Part shown: positions 17,225-26,898 of the stretch, piece after piece
How the letters are laid out: the number at the start of each line of letters is the position of its first letter
Numbering within the stretch: position 1 is the first letter of the stretch
Assembly (NCBI GenBank): GCA_964621615.1
Contig: CAZUMW010000008.1
Location: 1-64,000 of the forward strand
Source of the DNA: CAZUMW01 sp964621615
Lineage (GTDB): Bacteria > Desulfobacterota > WTBG01 > CAIYCZ01 > CAIRTM01
Direction: 5' to 3'
Length of the DNA: 64,000 nt
Position numbers and translations under genes: made by a program
The notes under the pieces: generated by a model
Told to the model about the DNA's origin: nothing
Databases searched by the model: none
Seen by the model: the letters and a program-made list of their open reading frames with translations, nothing else

Positions 17225-18478
17225 ATGAATGATTTCAATTACCGCGGCGCCGAGCTTTACTGTGAAGACGTGCCGGTCGCCGAAATAGCCGATGCGGTCG
17301 GCACCCCGTTTTATCTTTACAGCAAAAAAACGCTGTCACGCCATTTCAGCATCTTCGACGGGGCGTTTTCGCACATCGGGCATCTGACCTGCTATTCTGT
17401 AAAAGCCAATTCCAACCTTGCCGTACTGAACCTCTTCGCCCGTCTCGGCGGCGGCGCCGACGTTGTTTCCGGCGGGGAAATATTCCGGGCTGTTCGAGCG
17501 GGGGTCGACCCTGATAAAATTGTGTACTCCGGGGTCGGCAAAACGGATGATGAAATCGATTATGCGCTCAGGACAGGTATCCTGCTGCTGAATGTCGAAT
17601 CAGCCGCAGAGCTTGAGCGCGTTAATGCAATTGCCGGGCGGCTGGCCAAAAAGGCGCCGATTGCGCTTCGCATCAACCCGGATGTTGACCCCAAAACCCA
17701 TCCCTATATTTCAACCGGCCTTAAACAAAACAAGTTCGGCATTCCCATCGGGGATGCGCCGGCGGTATACGCTGATGCCGCGGCCAAAAAGCACATCGAC
17801 GTCAAGGGCGCTGCGTGCCACATCGGCTCCCAGATCACACAAACCGGCCCCTTTGTTGATGCGCTCTCCCGGATGCGTGAATTTATTGCCTCGCTGAAAA
17901 ACAGCGGCATTGAAATACGCTACCTTGATATCGGCGGCGGCCTGGGCATTACCTACAATGAGGAAAAACCGCCGCAGCCTGCCGAATATGCCGAGGCGGT
18001 ATCCCGTACGCTTATGGGCAGCGGCCTCACGCTGCTGCTTGAGCCGGGGCGCGTCATTGTCGGCAATGCAGGCATTCTGGTAACCCGGGTCCTGTACACC
18101 AAGCAGTCGCCGGAGAAGCACTTCGTTATCGTCGACGCGGCAATGAATGACCTGATGCGCCCCGCGCTGTATGACGCCTATCATAGAGTGCAGCCCGTCA
18201 CCAAGCGGCGCGAGGAGACCGTCACCGCCGATATCGTGGGGCCCATTTGCGAAACCGGCGATTTTATATCCAGAGGCTGCGAGCACCAGGCCTGCAGGCG
18301 GAACGACCTGCTTGCGGTCATGAGCGCAGGCGCCTACGGGTTCACGATGTCCTCAAATTACAACTCACGGCCCCGCGCTGCCGAAGTGCTTGCGGATGGG
18401 GAGACATTTCATATAATCAGGGCGCGGGAAAGCCGGGAGGATCTGATACGCCATGAAAGCATTCCCGATATCACATAG
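17225..18478 (+). CDS. lysA: diaminopimelate decarboxylase (LysA)
   Basis: LysA converts meso-diaminopimelate to lysine. The 417-residue fold-type III PLP enzyme shows the PLP-lysine segment YSVKANSNLAVL, HIGSQI, DIGGGLGI, LLEPGR, and CETGDF in the second-subunit active-site loop. The ATG at 17225 follows GGGAG and yields the normal start; the upstream open frame is not needed. It is followed after 21 bases by dapF, an arrangement found in many bacteria. Confidence 0.95.
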   Translation: MNDFNYRGAELYCEDVPVAEIADAVGTPFYLYSKKTLSRHFSIFDGAFSHIGHLTCYSVKANSNLAVLNLFARLGGGADVVSGGEIFRAVRAGVDPDKIVYSGVGKTDDEIDYALRTGILLLNVESAAELERVNAIAGRLAKKAPIALRINPDVDPKTHPYISTGLKQNKFGIPIGDAPAVYADAAAKKHIDVKGAACHIGSQITQTGPFVDALSRMREFIASLKNSGIEIRYLDIGGGLGITYNEEKPPQPAEYAEAVSRTLMGSGLTLLLEPGRVIVGNAGILVTRVLYTKQSPEKHFVIVDAAMNDLMRPALYDAYHRVQPVTKRREETVTADIVGPICETGDFISRGCEHQACRRNDLLAVMSAGAYGFTMSSNYNSRPRAAEVLADGETFHIIRARESREDLIRHESIPDIT

Positions 18479-18499
18479 ACAGGAGCCAGGAAACCGGCC

Positions 18500-19333
18500 A
18501 TGGAACCGATCAGCTTCTACAAAATGAACGGCAGCGGCAACGATTTTATTATCCTCGACAACCGCACCGGGGCGCTCGACGAAAACAAAAACCCTTCCTT
18601 TGTCAGAGCGGTATGCACCAGAAAGCGCTCGGTCGGCGCTGACGGGCTTATTTTCATCGAGCGCTCACAAGAGCATGATTTTTCGTGGCGCTTTTTTAAT
18701 GCAGATGGAAGCGAGGCGGAGATGTGCGGCAACGGCGGCAGGTGCGCAGCCCGGTATGCTGCGATGCAGGGAATCGCCGGCTCTGCAATGTCCTTTGAAA
18801 CCAAATCCGGCGTTATCCGCGCAGAGGTAAAAAACAGCCGTGTAAAAATCCAGCTTCCGGTTCCGGGGCAGGTGCAGCTGGATAACACCATAGCGGTTGA
18901 CAGCTCCAGCGTCACCGCCCACTGTATCAATACCGGCGTTCCTCATGCCGTAATCTTCGTGGACGACTGCGAAACTGTCGATATTGTACGACTCGGCTCA
19001 CTCATCCGCCATCACCCCCTGTTTCAGCCCTCCGGAACGAATGTAAATTTCGTTTCACAAGGAGGTCCAAATATGCTACATATTCGTACCTACGAGCGGG
19101 GCGTAGAGGGTGAAACATTCGCCTGCGGAACCGGCTCTGCAGCCGCTGCTCTCATTGCTGTCATGATGGGTAAAGCCCATTCTCCGGTCAGCGTTAAAAC
19201 GCGCGGAGGAGAGACGCTTACCATCTACAGCAAAACAAATGCCCCCCCGTTTTCAGAGGTCTTTCTTGAGGGTGGAACCTGCCTTGTCTGTCGGGGGGAG
19301 CTGCTGGAGGAATCAATTTATCCGCCCCGGTAA
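18500..19333 (+). CDS. dapF: diaminopimelate epimerase (DapF)
   Basis: DapF interconverts LL- and meso-diaminopimelate with two catalytic cysteines. Both are seen: MCGNGGRCAARY (about residue 75) and ACGTGSAAAA (about 213). The 277-residue length and the N-terminal FYKMNGSGNDF are typical. An AGGAG precedes the ATG. The presence of DapF indicates a pathway going through LL-diaminopimelate. It is followed by dapA. Confidence 0.96.
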   Translation: MEPISFYKMNGSGNDFIILDNRTGALDENKNPSFVRAVCTRKRSVGADGLIFIERSQEHDFSWRFFNADGSEAEMCGNGGRCAARYAAMQGIAGSAMSFETKSGVIRAEVKNSRVKIQLPVPGQVQLDNTIAVDSSSVTAHCINTGVPHAVIFVDDCETVDIVRLGSLIRHHPLFQPSGTNVNFVSQGGPNMLHIRTYERGVEGETFACGTGSAAAALIAVMMGKAHSPVSVKTRGGETLTIYSKTNAPPFSEVFLEGGTCLVCRGELLEESIYPPR

Positions 19334-19397
19334 GTAACGCCCGCGTTTCCCCGGGCAGTCCCATGTAAGGCAAAAAAGCAAAGAGAGGTGACACAAA

Positions 19398-20270
19398 ATG
19401 TTTAAAGGATCTATGGTTGCACTGGTAACGCCGTTTCGCAACGGCAGCATTGATGAGGACGGGCTGCGGCGGCTTGTAGAATTTCAGATTGCAAACGGCA
19501 CTGACGTTATCTGCCCCTGCGGCACAACCGGTGAGTCGGCAACGCTTTCTTTTGAGGAGCACGGACAGGTAATAGACATTGTTATCGATGCGGCAAAGGG
19601 CCGCGTACCGATTATGGCCGGCACCGGCTCAAACAGCACGGACGAGGCAATCATGCTAACCGAGCATGCGAAAAGCGCCGGCGCTGACGGCTGCCTGCTG
19701 ATCACGCCGTATTACAACAAGCCTACTCAGGAAGGCCTGTATCTCCATTTTAAAAAGATCGCCGAGCGGGTTGATATACCGCTGGTGCTGTACAATGTCC
19801 CCGGCAGGACCGGCGTCAACATGGCTCCGGAAACCGTTGCGCGGCTTGCGGCTGTTGAATCCATCGTCGGCATAAAGGAGGCCTCCGGGTCGCTGTCTCA
19901 AATAAGCAGCATTATAAACCTGTGCGGTGACGGCTTTGACGTCATTTCAGGAAATGATGCCGACGCGCTTCCGCTGCTCGCTGTCGGCGGGAAGGGGGTA
20001 ATATCGGTTACGGCAAACATAGCCCCGAAGGAAATAGCCTCGCTGGTGCAGGCATTTGCAGCGGGTGACATAACCACCGCACAAAAGCTGCATCACCGCC
20101 TGCTGCCGCTCAACGAGGCTCTTTTTCTACAGACGAATCCGATACCGGTCAAAACGGCGCTTGGCATGATGGGGGTGATATCGGATGAGATGCGGCTTCC
20201 CCTGTGCCCGATGCCCGGGGATCTTTCGGAAAAGCTCAAAAAAACGCTGAAGCAGTATGATCTTATCTAA
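19398..20270 (+). CDS. dapA: 4-hydroxy-tetrahydrodipicolinate synthase (DapA)
   Basis: DapA commits aspartate semialdehyde and pyruvate to lysine and diaminopimelate synthesis. The 290-residue TIM barrel has ALVTPF, CGTTGESATLS, PYYNKPTQEGLY with the catalytic Tyr, YNVPGRTG, the Schiff-base Lys in GIKEASG, and VISGNDAD. GAGAGGTG stands before ATG. dapB and the aminotransferase step are not in the window. Confidence 0.97.
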   Translation: MFKGSMVALVTPFRNGSIDEDGLRRLVEFQIANGTDVICPCGTTGESATLSFEEHGQVIDIVIDAAKGRVPIMAGTGSNSTDEAIMLTEHAKSAGADGCLLITPYYNKPTQEGLYLHFKKIAERVDIPLVLYNVPGRTGVNMAPETVARLAAVESIVGIKEASGSLSQISSIINLCGDGFDVISGNDADALPLLAVGGKGVISVTANIAPKEIASLVQAFAAGDITTAQKLHHRLLPLNEALFLQTNPIPVKTALGMMGVISDEMRLPLCPMPGDLSEKLKKTLKQYDLI

Positions 20271-20298
20271 CAAGCCACATTGAGAAAGGAGCATGCAT

Positions 20299-21192
20299 AT
20301 GCAGAAAAAACAGTGTGTATTGTCGTATGTGCTGTGCGGCGCGCTGGCGCTGACAGCTTTTGCAGCAACCGGATGGGCTGAAAGCGAAGACTCATCCGAG
20401 GTGCTTGCAATTATCGGCGAAGAAAAAATAACCGATGCCGACCTTGATGCGAAAATAGAAATGCTGCCGCCCCGGTACCGGTCGCGCTATCAAACTCCGG
20501 ACGCCCGGGAAAAGCTGCTCGAGCGGGCGGTCAAATTCAGTCTGCTCGCTCAGGAGGCACGCCGGCTTGGCCTTGACAAAGAGCCTGACGTGGCAAAAAA
20601 AATAAATGAAATAACCGATAACATTCTGATAAAGGAGCTGACCCAAAGGAAAATATCAGATGATGTAACGGTCACCGATGAAGAAATTAATGCCTATTAT
20701 GACAAGAACAAGGATGATTTTTACAAAAAGGAAAAAATAAAGGCACAGCTCATTCATTTTGCCCTCGATGAAAAAACTGCTCCTGAAAAGAAAGAAAAAG
20801 CCCGCCTGAAAGCGGAGGAAACCCTTAACAAGCTGAAAGCAGGTGCCGATTTTGATGAGCTTGCAAAGCAGGTTTCAGATGACCGGCGAACCAAGCGGCG
20901 GGGCGGCAACACCGGTTATTTTTCACGCGGGCGCCGAAAAAATATATACGGGGAACAGTTTGAAGAGGCTGCGTTTTCGCTCAAGCCCGGCGAAATCAGC
21001 GGCATAGTCGAATCGAAAAACGGTCTTTATATAATAAAAGTAACCGAAAAGCGGGAGGCGGAGCAGCAAAGCCTTGAAGCGGTAAAGGCCCGCATCCAGC
21101 GGCGGCTCGAGCGCGAAAAGCAAAAAGAGGCGTATGAAAATTATATACAATCCCTGGAAAAGCGATATCCCGTCAAAATGATAAAAAAATAG
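20299..21192 (+). CDS. parvulin-type peptidyl-prolyl isomerase, exported
   Basis: The protein of about 297 residues has a signal peptide ending near GWAES, a SurA/PrsA-like N-terminal helical chaperone region (about 28-130), and a parvulin domain (about 148-245) with KAQLIHFAL, FDELAKQVSDD, GGNTGYFSRG and the AAFSLKPGEIS motif. It probably helps fold envelope proteins in the periplasm. Two ATGs lie close together; the second (20299) has the better spacing to AAAGGAG. It closes the xerC-to-dapA series and is followed by a terminator. Confidence 0.85.
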   Translation: MQKKQCVLSYVLCGALALTAFAATGWAESEDSSEVLAIIGEEKITDADLDAKIEMLPPRYRSRYQTPDAREKLLERAVKFSLLAQEARRLGLDKEPDVAKKINEITDNILIKELTQRKISDDVTVTDEEINAYYDKNKDDFYKKEKIKAQLIHFALDEKTAPEKKEKARLKAEETLNKLKAGADFDELAKQVSDDRRTKRRGGNTGYFSRGRRKNIYGEQFEEAAFSLKPGEISGIVESKNGLYIIKVTEKREAEQQSLEAVKARIQRRLEREKQKEAYENYIQSLEKRYPVKMIKK

Positions 21193-21213
21193 CACTGCTG
21201 AGACAGTACCAAT

Positions 21214-21244
21214 AAAAAAACGCCGGAATGTCCGGCGTTTTTTT
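21214..21244. terminator. bidirectional intrinsic terminator
   Basis: CGCCGGA and TCCGGCG flank an ATG loop, with seven A on the left and seven T on the right, so the hairpin works on both strands. It separates the plus-strand parvulin gene from the convergent clcA-like gene, whose stop codon lies within the T-run. Confidence 0.92.
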
Positions 21245-23315
21245 ATTGCCCAAACACCTGCTTCAGCGTTGTAAGGTCTTCCTCTCTGCCGATGACAACC
21301 AGCATATCTCTGTTGATAAGCGGCTCCTCTGCCTCGGGAATAATCACATCACGCTCCCCCCGATCGCCGCGCCGGTTAACGGCTACAACGGTCACTCCAT
21401 AGTTGTGGCGAAGGTCAAGCTCTTTTAATGTTTTGCCCTGCATGGCAGCCGGAACCGGTATAACATTTATTTCAAAACCCTCAGGCAGATCCACATATCC
21501 CTGGGAAGGAGATTTTTCCGGCAGGGCCCCCTGTATGAATTTCAGGCCAAGCGCCCCCTGACGGAGTATTTCATGGTTGTACACGTTAATGATATCCTTC
21601 CGGCCGATTTCGCCCACAAGCCTGTTTGACTGCGCATCATCGATAACCGCGAGCTCCTCGGTTTCATACATGCTGAACTTATGCATACACTCAGCCAGGC
21701 TGGCATCCATGTGTATGACCGGACTGGTGGAAAGAGACACCAAATCTTTGGCAACCACAAGGCCTGCCAGAGAGGTCTCATTCATAATTTCTTTCACGTC
21801 GTGCACGGTAAAGCTTCCCTGAAAGCATCCCTGATCATCCACTACATAATAACAGGGCTCGTTGGCGCTTATGACTTTCCGCAGAATTTCGTTAAAGCCC
21901 GTGTTCTCATTGAGCACAACAAACGGCTGATGCAGGACATCCCTGACTTTCGTCGCCTGCATAATCGTTGCCTCGACGCCTTTTGAGATATCCACCCCCC
22001 GGCGGGTCAGCTTCAGCGTGTAGATTGACTCTTTTTTGAGAACCGAGGCAACAAAAGAGCCGAGAATGGAGCACATCATCAGCGGAAGTATCAGCTTATA
22101 GTCGCTCGTCAGTTCAAAAATTATCAAAAAGGCGGTTATCGGCGCATGCGTGGTGCCGGCCACAACAGCGCTCATTCCCACCACGGCGTACGCACCGGGT
22201 GAGACGGCCACTGAGGGAAAGAGGGCGTGCGTCCCGGCTCCGAACAGCCCGCCGAAGACAGCGCCTAAAAACAGCGACGGTGCAAAAATACCCCCGGATC
22301 CGCCTGCAGCAAGGGTAAGTGAGGTTGCAAGCATTTTTACCGGTATGAGGCACAGAAGCATATACCACACCATTTCACCTTTAAGCACCTGGGTAATGGT
22401 ATCATAGCCGACGCCGTAAACCTGCGGAAAAAAGACAATAAGGACACCGACAAGCAGCATAACAAGCGGGGTTTTTATCCACCCGGTGATCGGAACGTCA
22501 TCTGCTGCGTCCTCGAGCCTATAAAGCACTTTCACAAAGGCCACTGCTACAGCTCCGGCGCAGACGCCCAGCAGGATATAGGGGCCGATTTCCCACGGGC
22601 TCGCAAGCCCGTAGCGCGGAATGGGAAATGCCGGAATATCGCCGAAATACCATCTTCCCACGATAGTTGCCATAACCGATGACATAATAAGCGGCATGAG
22701 GGTGGTAATTGCATAGTTGCCGAGTATGATTTCTATGGAAAACATGACCCCTGCTATGGGAGCGTTGAATGTCGCCGCTATTCCGGCCGCTGTTCCGCAG
22801 GCGACCAGAACTTTCATTGTGCTGGGGCTCACTCTGAGCATCTGGCCGAGAGACGAGCCAACGCTGGATCCTATCTGAACGATAGGGCCTTCACGCCCGA
22901 CCGACCCGCCGGTGCCGATGGTGACCGCCGACACAAAGGCCTTCAAAAACATAACCCGCGAACGGATCCTGCCTCCCCGGAGGGCGACTGCCTCCATAAC
23001 TTCCGGAACGCCGTGGCCCTTTGTCTCGCGGCCGAAAAAATAGACAAGCGGACCGACAATCAAACCGCCAGCAGCAGGCAGTAACAGCTTAATGTACCAG
23101 GGAAGAGCGGCCACGGCATGAAGCACGCCCTCGCTGTCACCGACAGCGAGCTCCTCGATAAAACCGATTAGAGAGCGGAAGCCCACCGCCCCGAAGCCGC
23201 CGATAATGCCGATCAGGGACGCGATGATGATAAGGACCGTATGCTTATTTAATCGCAGCTTTTCGGCGCTTCGCAGAATCAGTATCTGAGCTTTGGATCT
23301 GTATTGTTTCAGCAT
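21243..23315 (-). CDS. CLC-family chloride channel/transporter with CBS pair and RCK_C domain
   Basis: The 690-residue inner-membrane protein has the CLC core (about 1-430) with GHGVP, GREGP (gating Glu142), and GSGGIFAPSLFLGA. Two CBS repeats follow (about 450-575) and a C-terminal RCK_C/TrkA-C-like domain (about 600-690). At the internal proton-glutamate position of CLC-ec1 the sequence is IEIILG, with Ile196 instead of the second Glu. That hints at a channel-like or altered coupling, though this is inference. No ribosome binding site is obvious. Adenosine nucleotides may regulate it through CBS. Confidence 0.88.
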   Translation of the reverse strand: MLKQYRSKAQILILRSAEKLRLNKHTVLIIIASLIGIIGGFGAVGFRSLIGFIEELAVGDSEGVLHAVAALPWYIKLLLPAAGGLIVGPLVYFFGRETKGHGVPEVMEAVALRGGRIRSRVMFLKAFVSAVTIGTGGSVGREGPIVQIGSSVGSSLGQMLRVSPSTMKVLVACGTAAGIAATFNAPIAGVMFSIEIILGNYAITTLMPLIMSSVMATIVGRWYFGDIPAFPIPRYGLASPWEIGPYILLGVCAGAVAVAFVKVLYRLEDAADDVPITGWIKTPLVMLLVGVLIVFFPQVYGVGYDTITQVLKGEMVWYMLLCLIPVKMLATSLTLAAGGSGGIFAPSLFLGAVFGGLFGAGTHALFPSVAVSPGAYAVVGMSAVVAGTTHAPITAFLIIFELTSDYKLILPLMMCSILGSFVASVLKKESIYTLKLTRRGVDISKGVEATIMQATKVRDVLHQPFVVLNENTGFNEILRKVISANEPCYYVVDDQGCFQGSFTVHDVKEIMNETSLAGLVVAKDLVSLSTSPVIHMDASLAECMHKFSMYETEELAVIDDAQSNRLVGEIGRKDIINVYNHEILRQGALGLKFIQGALPEKSPSQGYVDLPEGFEINVIPVPAAMQGKTLKELDLRHNYGVTVVAVNRRGDRGERDVIIPEAEEPLINRDMLVVIGREEDLTTLKQVFGQ

Positions 23316-23516
23316 GGAGGAAGCATCTCTCGAAAATGCAAAAACACCCTGAGCAATGAGCGCAGGACGGCAGCGGTATAAAAAGAAGTGCGCTGCCCGG
23401 AAAGTTTTTTATCATTGCCCGGGCAAACCATATATGTTACAACGTACGAGGCTGAAGTGAAAAATAAAAAAGAATAACACTTTTATCTGCAAAACGTAAG
23501 AAAAAAACAGCCCCGT

Positions 23517-25856
23517 ATGCACGTCAACCGTAAAAAATTCCTTAAATTTCTTCTTGCAGCGCTTTTTGCCGCCGCAGTGGTCATCGCCGCCACAGTATAT
23601 ATTTTTGCAAAAATTTATCTCACCCCGCGTTCAATAGAGCATGCTCTGGAACAGACCATGGAGCAGCACCTGAAGCGGAGGGTGTCATTCGAACGCGTTG
23701 AAGCCGATCTGACAGGGGGCATTACTCTGCAGGGGGTAACCGTTTATCAGTCAATTCAGGGCGAAACACATGACTTGTTCTCCTGCACATCAGCCCACCT
23801 AACCATACGGTATCTGCCCCTTGTGCTGCGCAAGCTGATTATCAGCACCGTTACCTGCAGGGGGGCAGCACTCCATCTCCGCACGGCGGGCGGAGATGCG
23901 ACGGCGCTGACCGGCAGTCACAGGGCCCCGCCAAACAAGCCGAAGCTGGACGTTCTGATGCTGCCGAAAGCCTTGCGCTTAATCGACGGAACCGTCATCG
24001 TTTCAGATCCGGCACATAACTTTGAAACCACTATTGCCGATGTGCAGCTCACTGCTGAGGACATATCAATCATTGCCCCCTTCAGCATTGCTTTTTCTGC
24101 CGCTCTTAAAGACCATCCGCAGTGCTCCATAGGATGTGAAGCAGAAATAAGCCTGCTCAAAAAAAAGGGCACGGGCAGGCTTACTGCTGAACAGCTTCCC
24201 CTGTCATATGCAAACTATTTTTTTGACGGAAATCGGCCTGTCTTCCCGCGCGGCTCCACCCGCATCGAGGCATCCGTAACGTATAAGCACAGATCCCATC
24301 TTGATATTGACAGCACATTTGATTTCTCCGATGTTTCGATTTCTTTCACCGGCAGCCTGCCGGAACAGAGCCCCGGCGCATCCTTCCCGGAGGGAAGCAC
24401 TCCCGAAAACGGCCCCATCCGCATTCAGCTAGACAGCCTGCACCCGACCATCACGGTAAAAACGCATTATGAAATCCCCACTGACATGCTGACAATCGAA
24501 CGTATCAGCGGCACCGTTTTTTCTTCCCCGCTCAGCGGCGACGGCATGATATACAGAAAGGGTACAGACCGCTACCTGAACTGCAGCATTTCTTCAAACA
24601 AATTCGCTGTTGACAACCTGCTCGGCAGCCTGACAACCGAACCGGCAACGGTGCTGCCTGATCTTGCGCTCTCGGGGGATATAGAGCTCAGAGTGAATGC
24701 TGCAGGCAAGCTTGGCGACACAATATATCCGACTGTACTCTGCCACATGAGCAAAAACGCCCTTTCGCACCCGGCCCTGGGAAATTTTCAGCCGGCAATG
24801 CAGGGAACGATAAGCATTGACAGGGAACAGATTTCCCTGACCCGCTTCAAAATAGGCACGCAGCATCTGTCCGCTACGCTCTCGGGCAAGCTGTCCGGTT
24901 ATAGACGGTGGCCTCCGAAAACACAGGTAAAAGTCGTTTCCTCCCTGATAGACCTGCCGGCTCTTTTTTCAGGGCCGGATTCGGAAATAATGGGCGATAT
25001 CGGTCCGTTTAACCTGGGGGGCATTACATCAGCAGGTCCAATAGATCTGGGCAATGTCATATTTCTGGGGCTTCGCCTCTCCGATGTTCAGGGAGCCTAC
25101 CGTATTGAAAACAATAAAGCCATTATACAAAATCTCACCGGCGGCATCGACGGCGGCCGCTTTAACGCCTCGCTGACGGTCGATCTTGGCGTCAAAGGTC
25201 TTGAGTACTTTCTGACGCTGGATCTGAACAACGCTCCGCTTACGACGGTGATGCAGCTGCTGGCCCCGGAATACCGGAATTTTGTCGAGGGCACCGTCAC
25301 CGGAACGCTTGCGCTGCGGGGCAACGGGCGTGAGCCCGCCTATTTCTTCGAAAATCTTAAAGGGGACGGCTCTCTTTCTTTTGCTGACGTTCAAATCAAA
25401 GGGCTGTCACAGCTGCCGCGCATCACGTCCCTTGCCGATCCCGACAGGCTGAAGAATATTGTTTTCGAAACCGGAGGCGCACGCCTCCGCCTGCGAAGCG
25501 GCATTATCGAAATGGACGGGTCTCTTATAAGCCCGGATCTTGAAATAACGCCTTACGGGGAAATCGGACTGGATACCTATCTCGACCTGGAGGCACCGCT
25601 GAAAATTTCGCCGGATCTTCTTACCGGCGGACAAAATATCGCCCAGTACCTGCCCAGGGACGGCAACTGGATTTCCCTTCCCATGACAATCCAGGGTACG
25701 ATCCAGGAACCGGATGTCGCCCTTTCCGAGGAAGCGATTCAGTATATAGTACAAAAAACGCTTCCCCGCATGCTCATGGACATTCTGTCAGATAAAAAAG
25801 ACAGCCCCCTTCGAAAGTTCCTTGATGAGCTGTCGCGACAGCAGGAGAAAAAATAG
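23517..25856 (+). CDS. AsmA-like envelope protein
   Basis: This 779-residue protein has a single N-terminal membrane helix (about 8-31) and a long periplasmic part rich in beta strands. Its LEQTMEQHLKRRVSFERVEADLTGG region is the typical start of AsmA/YhdP/TamB-like proteins, which form lipid-conducting grooves between the membranes. AsmA-like C-terminal features are the 'NLKGDGSLSFADVQIKGL' type segment and 'GEIGLDTYLDLEAPL'. The closest subfamily cannot be assigned by eye. It is convergent with dgt with only four bases between stops, and no terminator is visible there. Confidence 0.72.
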   Translation: MHVNRKKFLKFLLAALFAAAVVIAATVYIFAKIYLTPRSIEHALEQTMEQHLKRRVSFERVEADLTGGITLQGVTVYQSIQGETHDLFSCTSAHLTIRYLPLVLRKLIISTVTCRGAALHLRTAGGDATALTGSHRAPPNKPKLDVLMLPKALRLIDGTVIVSDPAHNFETTIADVQLTAEDISIIAPFSIAFSAALKDHPQCSIGCEAEISLLKKKGTGRLTAEQLPLSYANYFFDGNRPVFPRGSTRIEASVTYKHRSHLDIDSTFDFSDVSISFTGSLPEQSPGASFPEGSTPENGPIRIQLDSLHPTITVKTHYEIPTDMLTIERISGTVFSSPLSGDGMIYRKGTDRYLNCSISSNKFAVDNLLGSLTTEPATVLPDLALSGDIELRVNAAGKLGDTIYPTVLCHMSKNALSHPALGNFQPAMQGTISIDREQISLTRFKIGTQHLSATLSGKLSGYRRWPPKTQVKVVSSLIDLPALFSGPDSEIMGDIGPFNLGGITSAGPIDLGNVIFLGLRLSDVQGAYRIENNKAIIQNLTGGIDGGRFNASLTVDLGVKGLEYFLTLDLNNAPLTTVMQLLAPEYRNFVEGTVTGTLALRGNGREPAYFFENLKGDGSLSFADVQIKGLSQLPRITSLADPDRLKNIVFETGGARLRLRSGIIEMDGSLISPDLEITPYGEIGLDTYLDLEAPLKISPDLLTGGQNIAQYLPRDGNWISLPMTIQGTIQEPDVALSEEAIQYIVQKTLPRMLMDILSDKKDSPLRKFLDELSRQQEKK

Positions 25857-25860
25857 GGGC

Positions 25861-26898
25861 TTAATAAATCATCCAGGGCTGGGGCAGGAAGATTTTTTCA
25901 TATGCCTTATACGCATAGCGGTCGGTCATACCTGAAATAAAATCGCACACATCCCTCTCAATAACACCGGCTTTAAACTTTTCGCCGAGCTCCTCATAAA
26001 ATATATGCGGGCTTTCGATATAATAGTAATACAGCTCTTTGATGATTTTAGCCGCTTTTCTGAAATCCTCAAACACCGCTGACACATTGTAAACGCGCTC
26101 ATCCAGAAACCGCCGCAGCGCCATTGCCGCCTCGGTTATTTCGGCGCTTGCCCGTATACGGTCGGCCCCCTGCTTCCGGGTTGTGGTAATAACATCGTTT
26201 ACCATAGTGCCGATCCGGTCGGAGCTGCTTTTGCCGAGCGCCTGTGTAACGCCGTGACCGTCGCTGTGCAATTCTTTCCGGGATATAATCTTTGCTCTGA
26301 CAGCATCATCAAGATCATGATTCAAATAGGCAATGGAATCCGCAACGCGCACGCACTGTCCTTCCAGAGTTTCAGGCACCAAAGACATATCGTCCGGCAG
26401 AATGGGGCCGCGCCGCTTGGAGTGCTTGGCAATGCCGTCTCTGACTTCATGGGTCAAATTGAGCGTTTCTATTTGATCTACCACGCGCAGGCTCTGCTCA
26501 GGATGCCTGAATCCTCCGGGAACAATTTCATTCAGCACATCCTCGCCGGCGTGGCCGAAGGGTGTATGACCGAGATCATGTCCCAGAGCAATAGCCTCTG
26601 TGAGATCTTCGTTAAGAAACAGCGACTTGGCAATAGTTCGTGCAATCTGTGATACTTCAAGGGTATGGGTGAGCCGCGTACGGTAATGATCCCCGTAGGG
26701 CGAAAGAAAGACCTGGGTTTTATGCTTGAGCCGCCTGAAGGCTTTTGAGTGCAGAATCCGGTCCCTGTCATGCTGAAACACCGGCCGCAGGCTGCACTCT
26801 TTTTCTTTTCTCACTCTTCCTCTGGAGCGGGAGCTCAGCATCGCCTGCGGACACAGAACTCTCTGCTCCACGGCTTCAAGCTCTTCTCGGATAGTCAT
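25861..26898 (-). CDS. dgt: deoxyguanosinetriphosphate triphosphohydrolase-like protein
   Basis: This 345-residue HD-domain enzyme probably hydrolyses dNTPs to deoxynucleosides and tripolyphosphate. Metal-binding elements are seen as RLTHTLEVSQIART, LGHDLGHTPFGHAGE and a later Asp in RVADSIAYLNHD. The N-terminus RVRKEKECSLRPVFQHDRDRI is typical of the short dGTPase-like type. GAGGT precedes the ATG. Substrate range cannot be read from sequence. Confidence 0.9.
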   Translation of the reverse strand: MTIREELEAVEQRVLCPQAMLSSRSRGRVRKEKECSLRPVFQHDRDRILHSKAFRRLKHKTQVFLSPYGDHYRTRLTHTLEVSQIARTIAKSLFLNEDLTEAIALGHDLGHTPFGHAGEDVLNEIVPGGFRHPEQSLRVVDQIETLNLTHEVRDGIAKHSKRRGPILPDDMSLVPETLEGQCVRVADSIAYLNHDLDDAVRAKIISRKELHSDGHGVTQALGKSSSDRIGTMVNDVITTTRKQGADRIRASAEITEAAMALRRFLDERVYNVSAVFEDFRKAAKIIKELYYYYIESPHIFYEELGEKFKAGVIERDVCDFISGMTDRYAYKAYEKIFLPQPWMIY

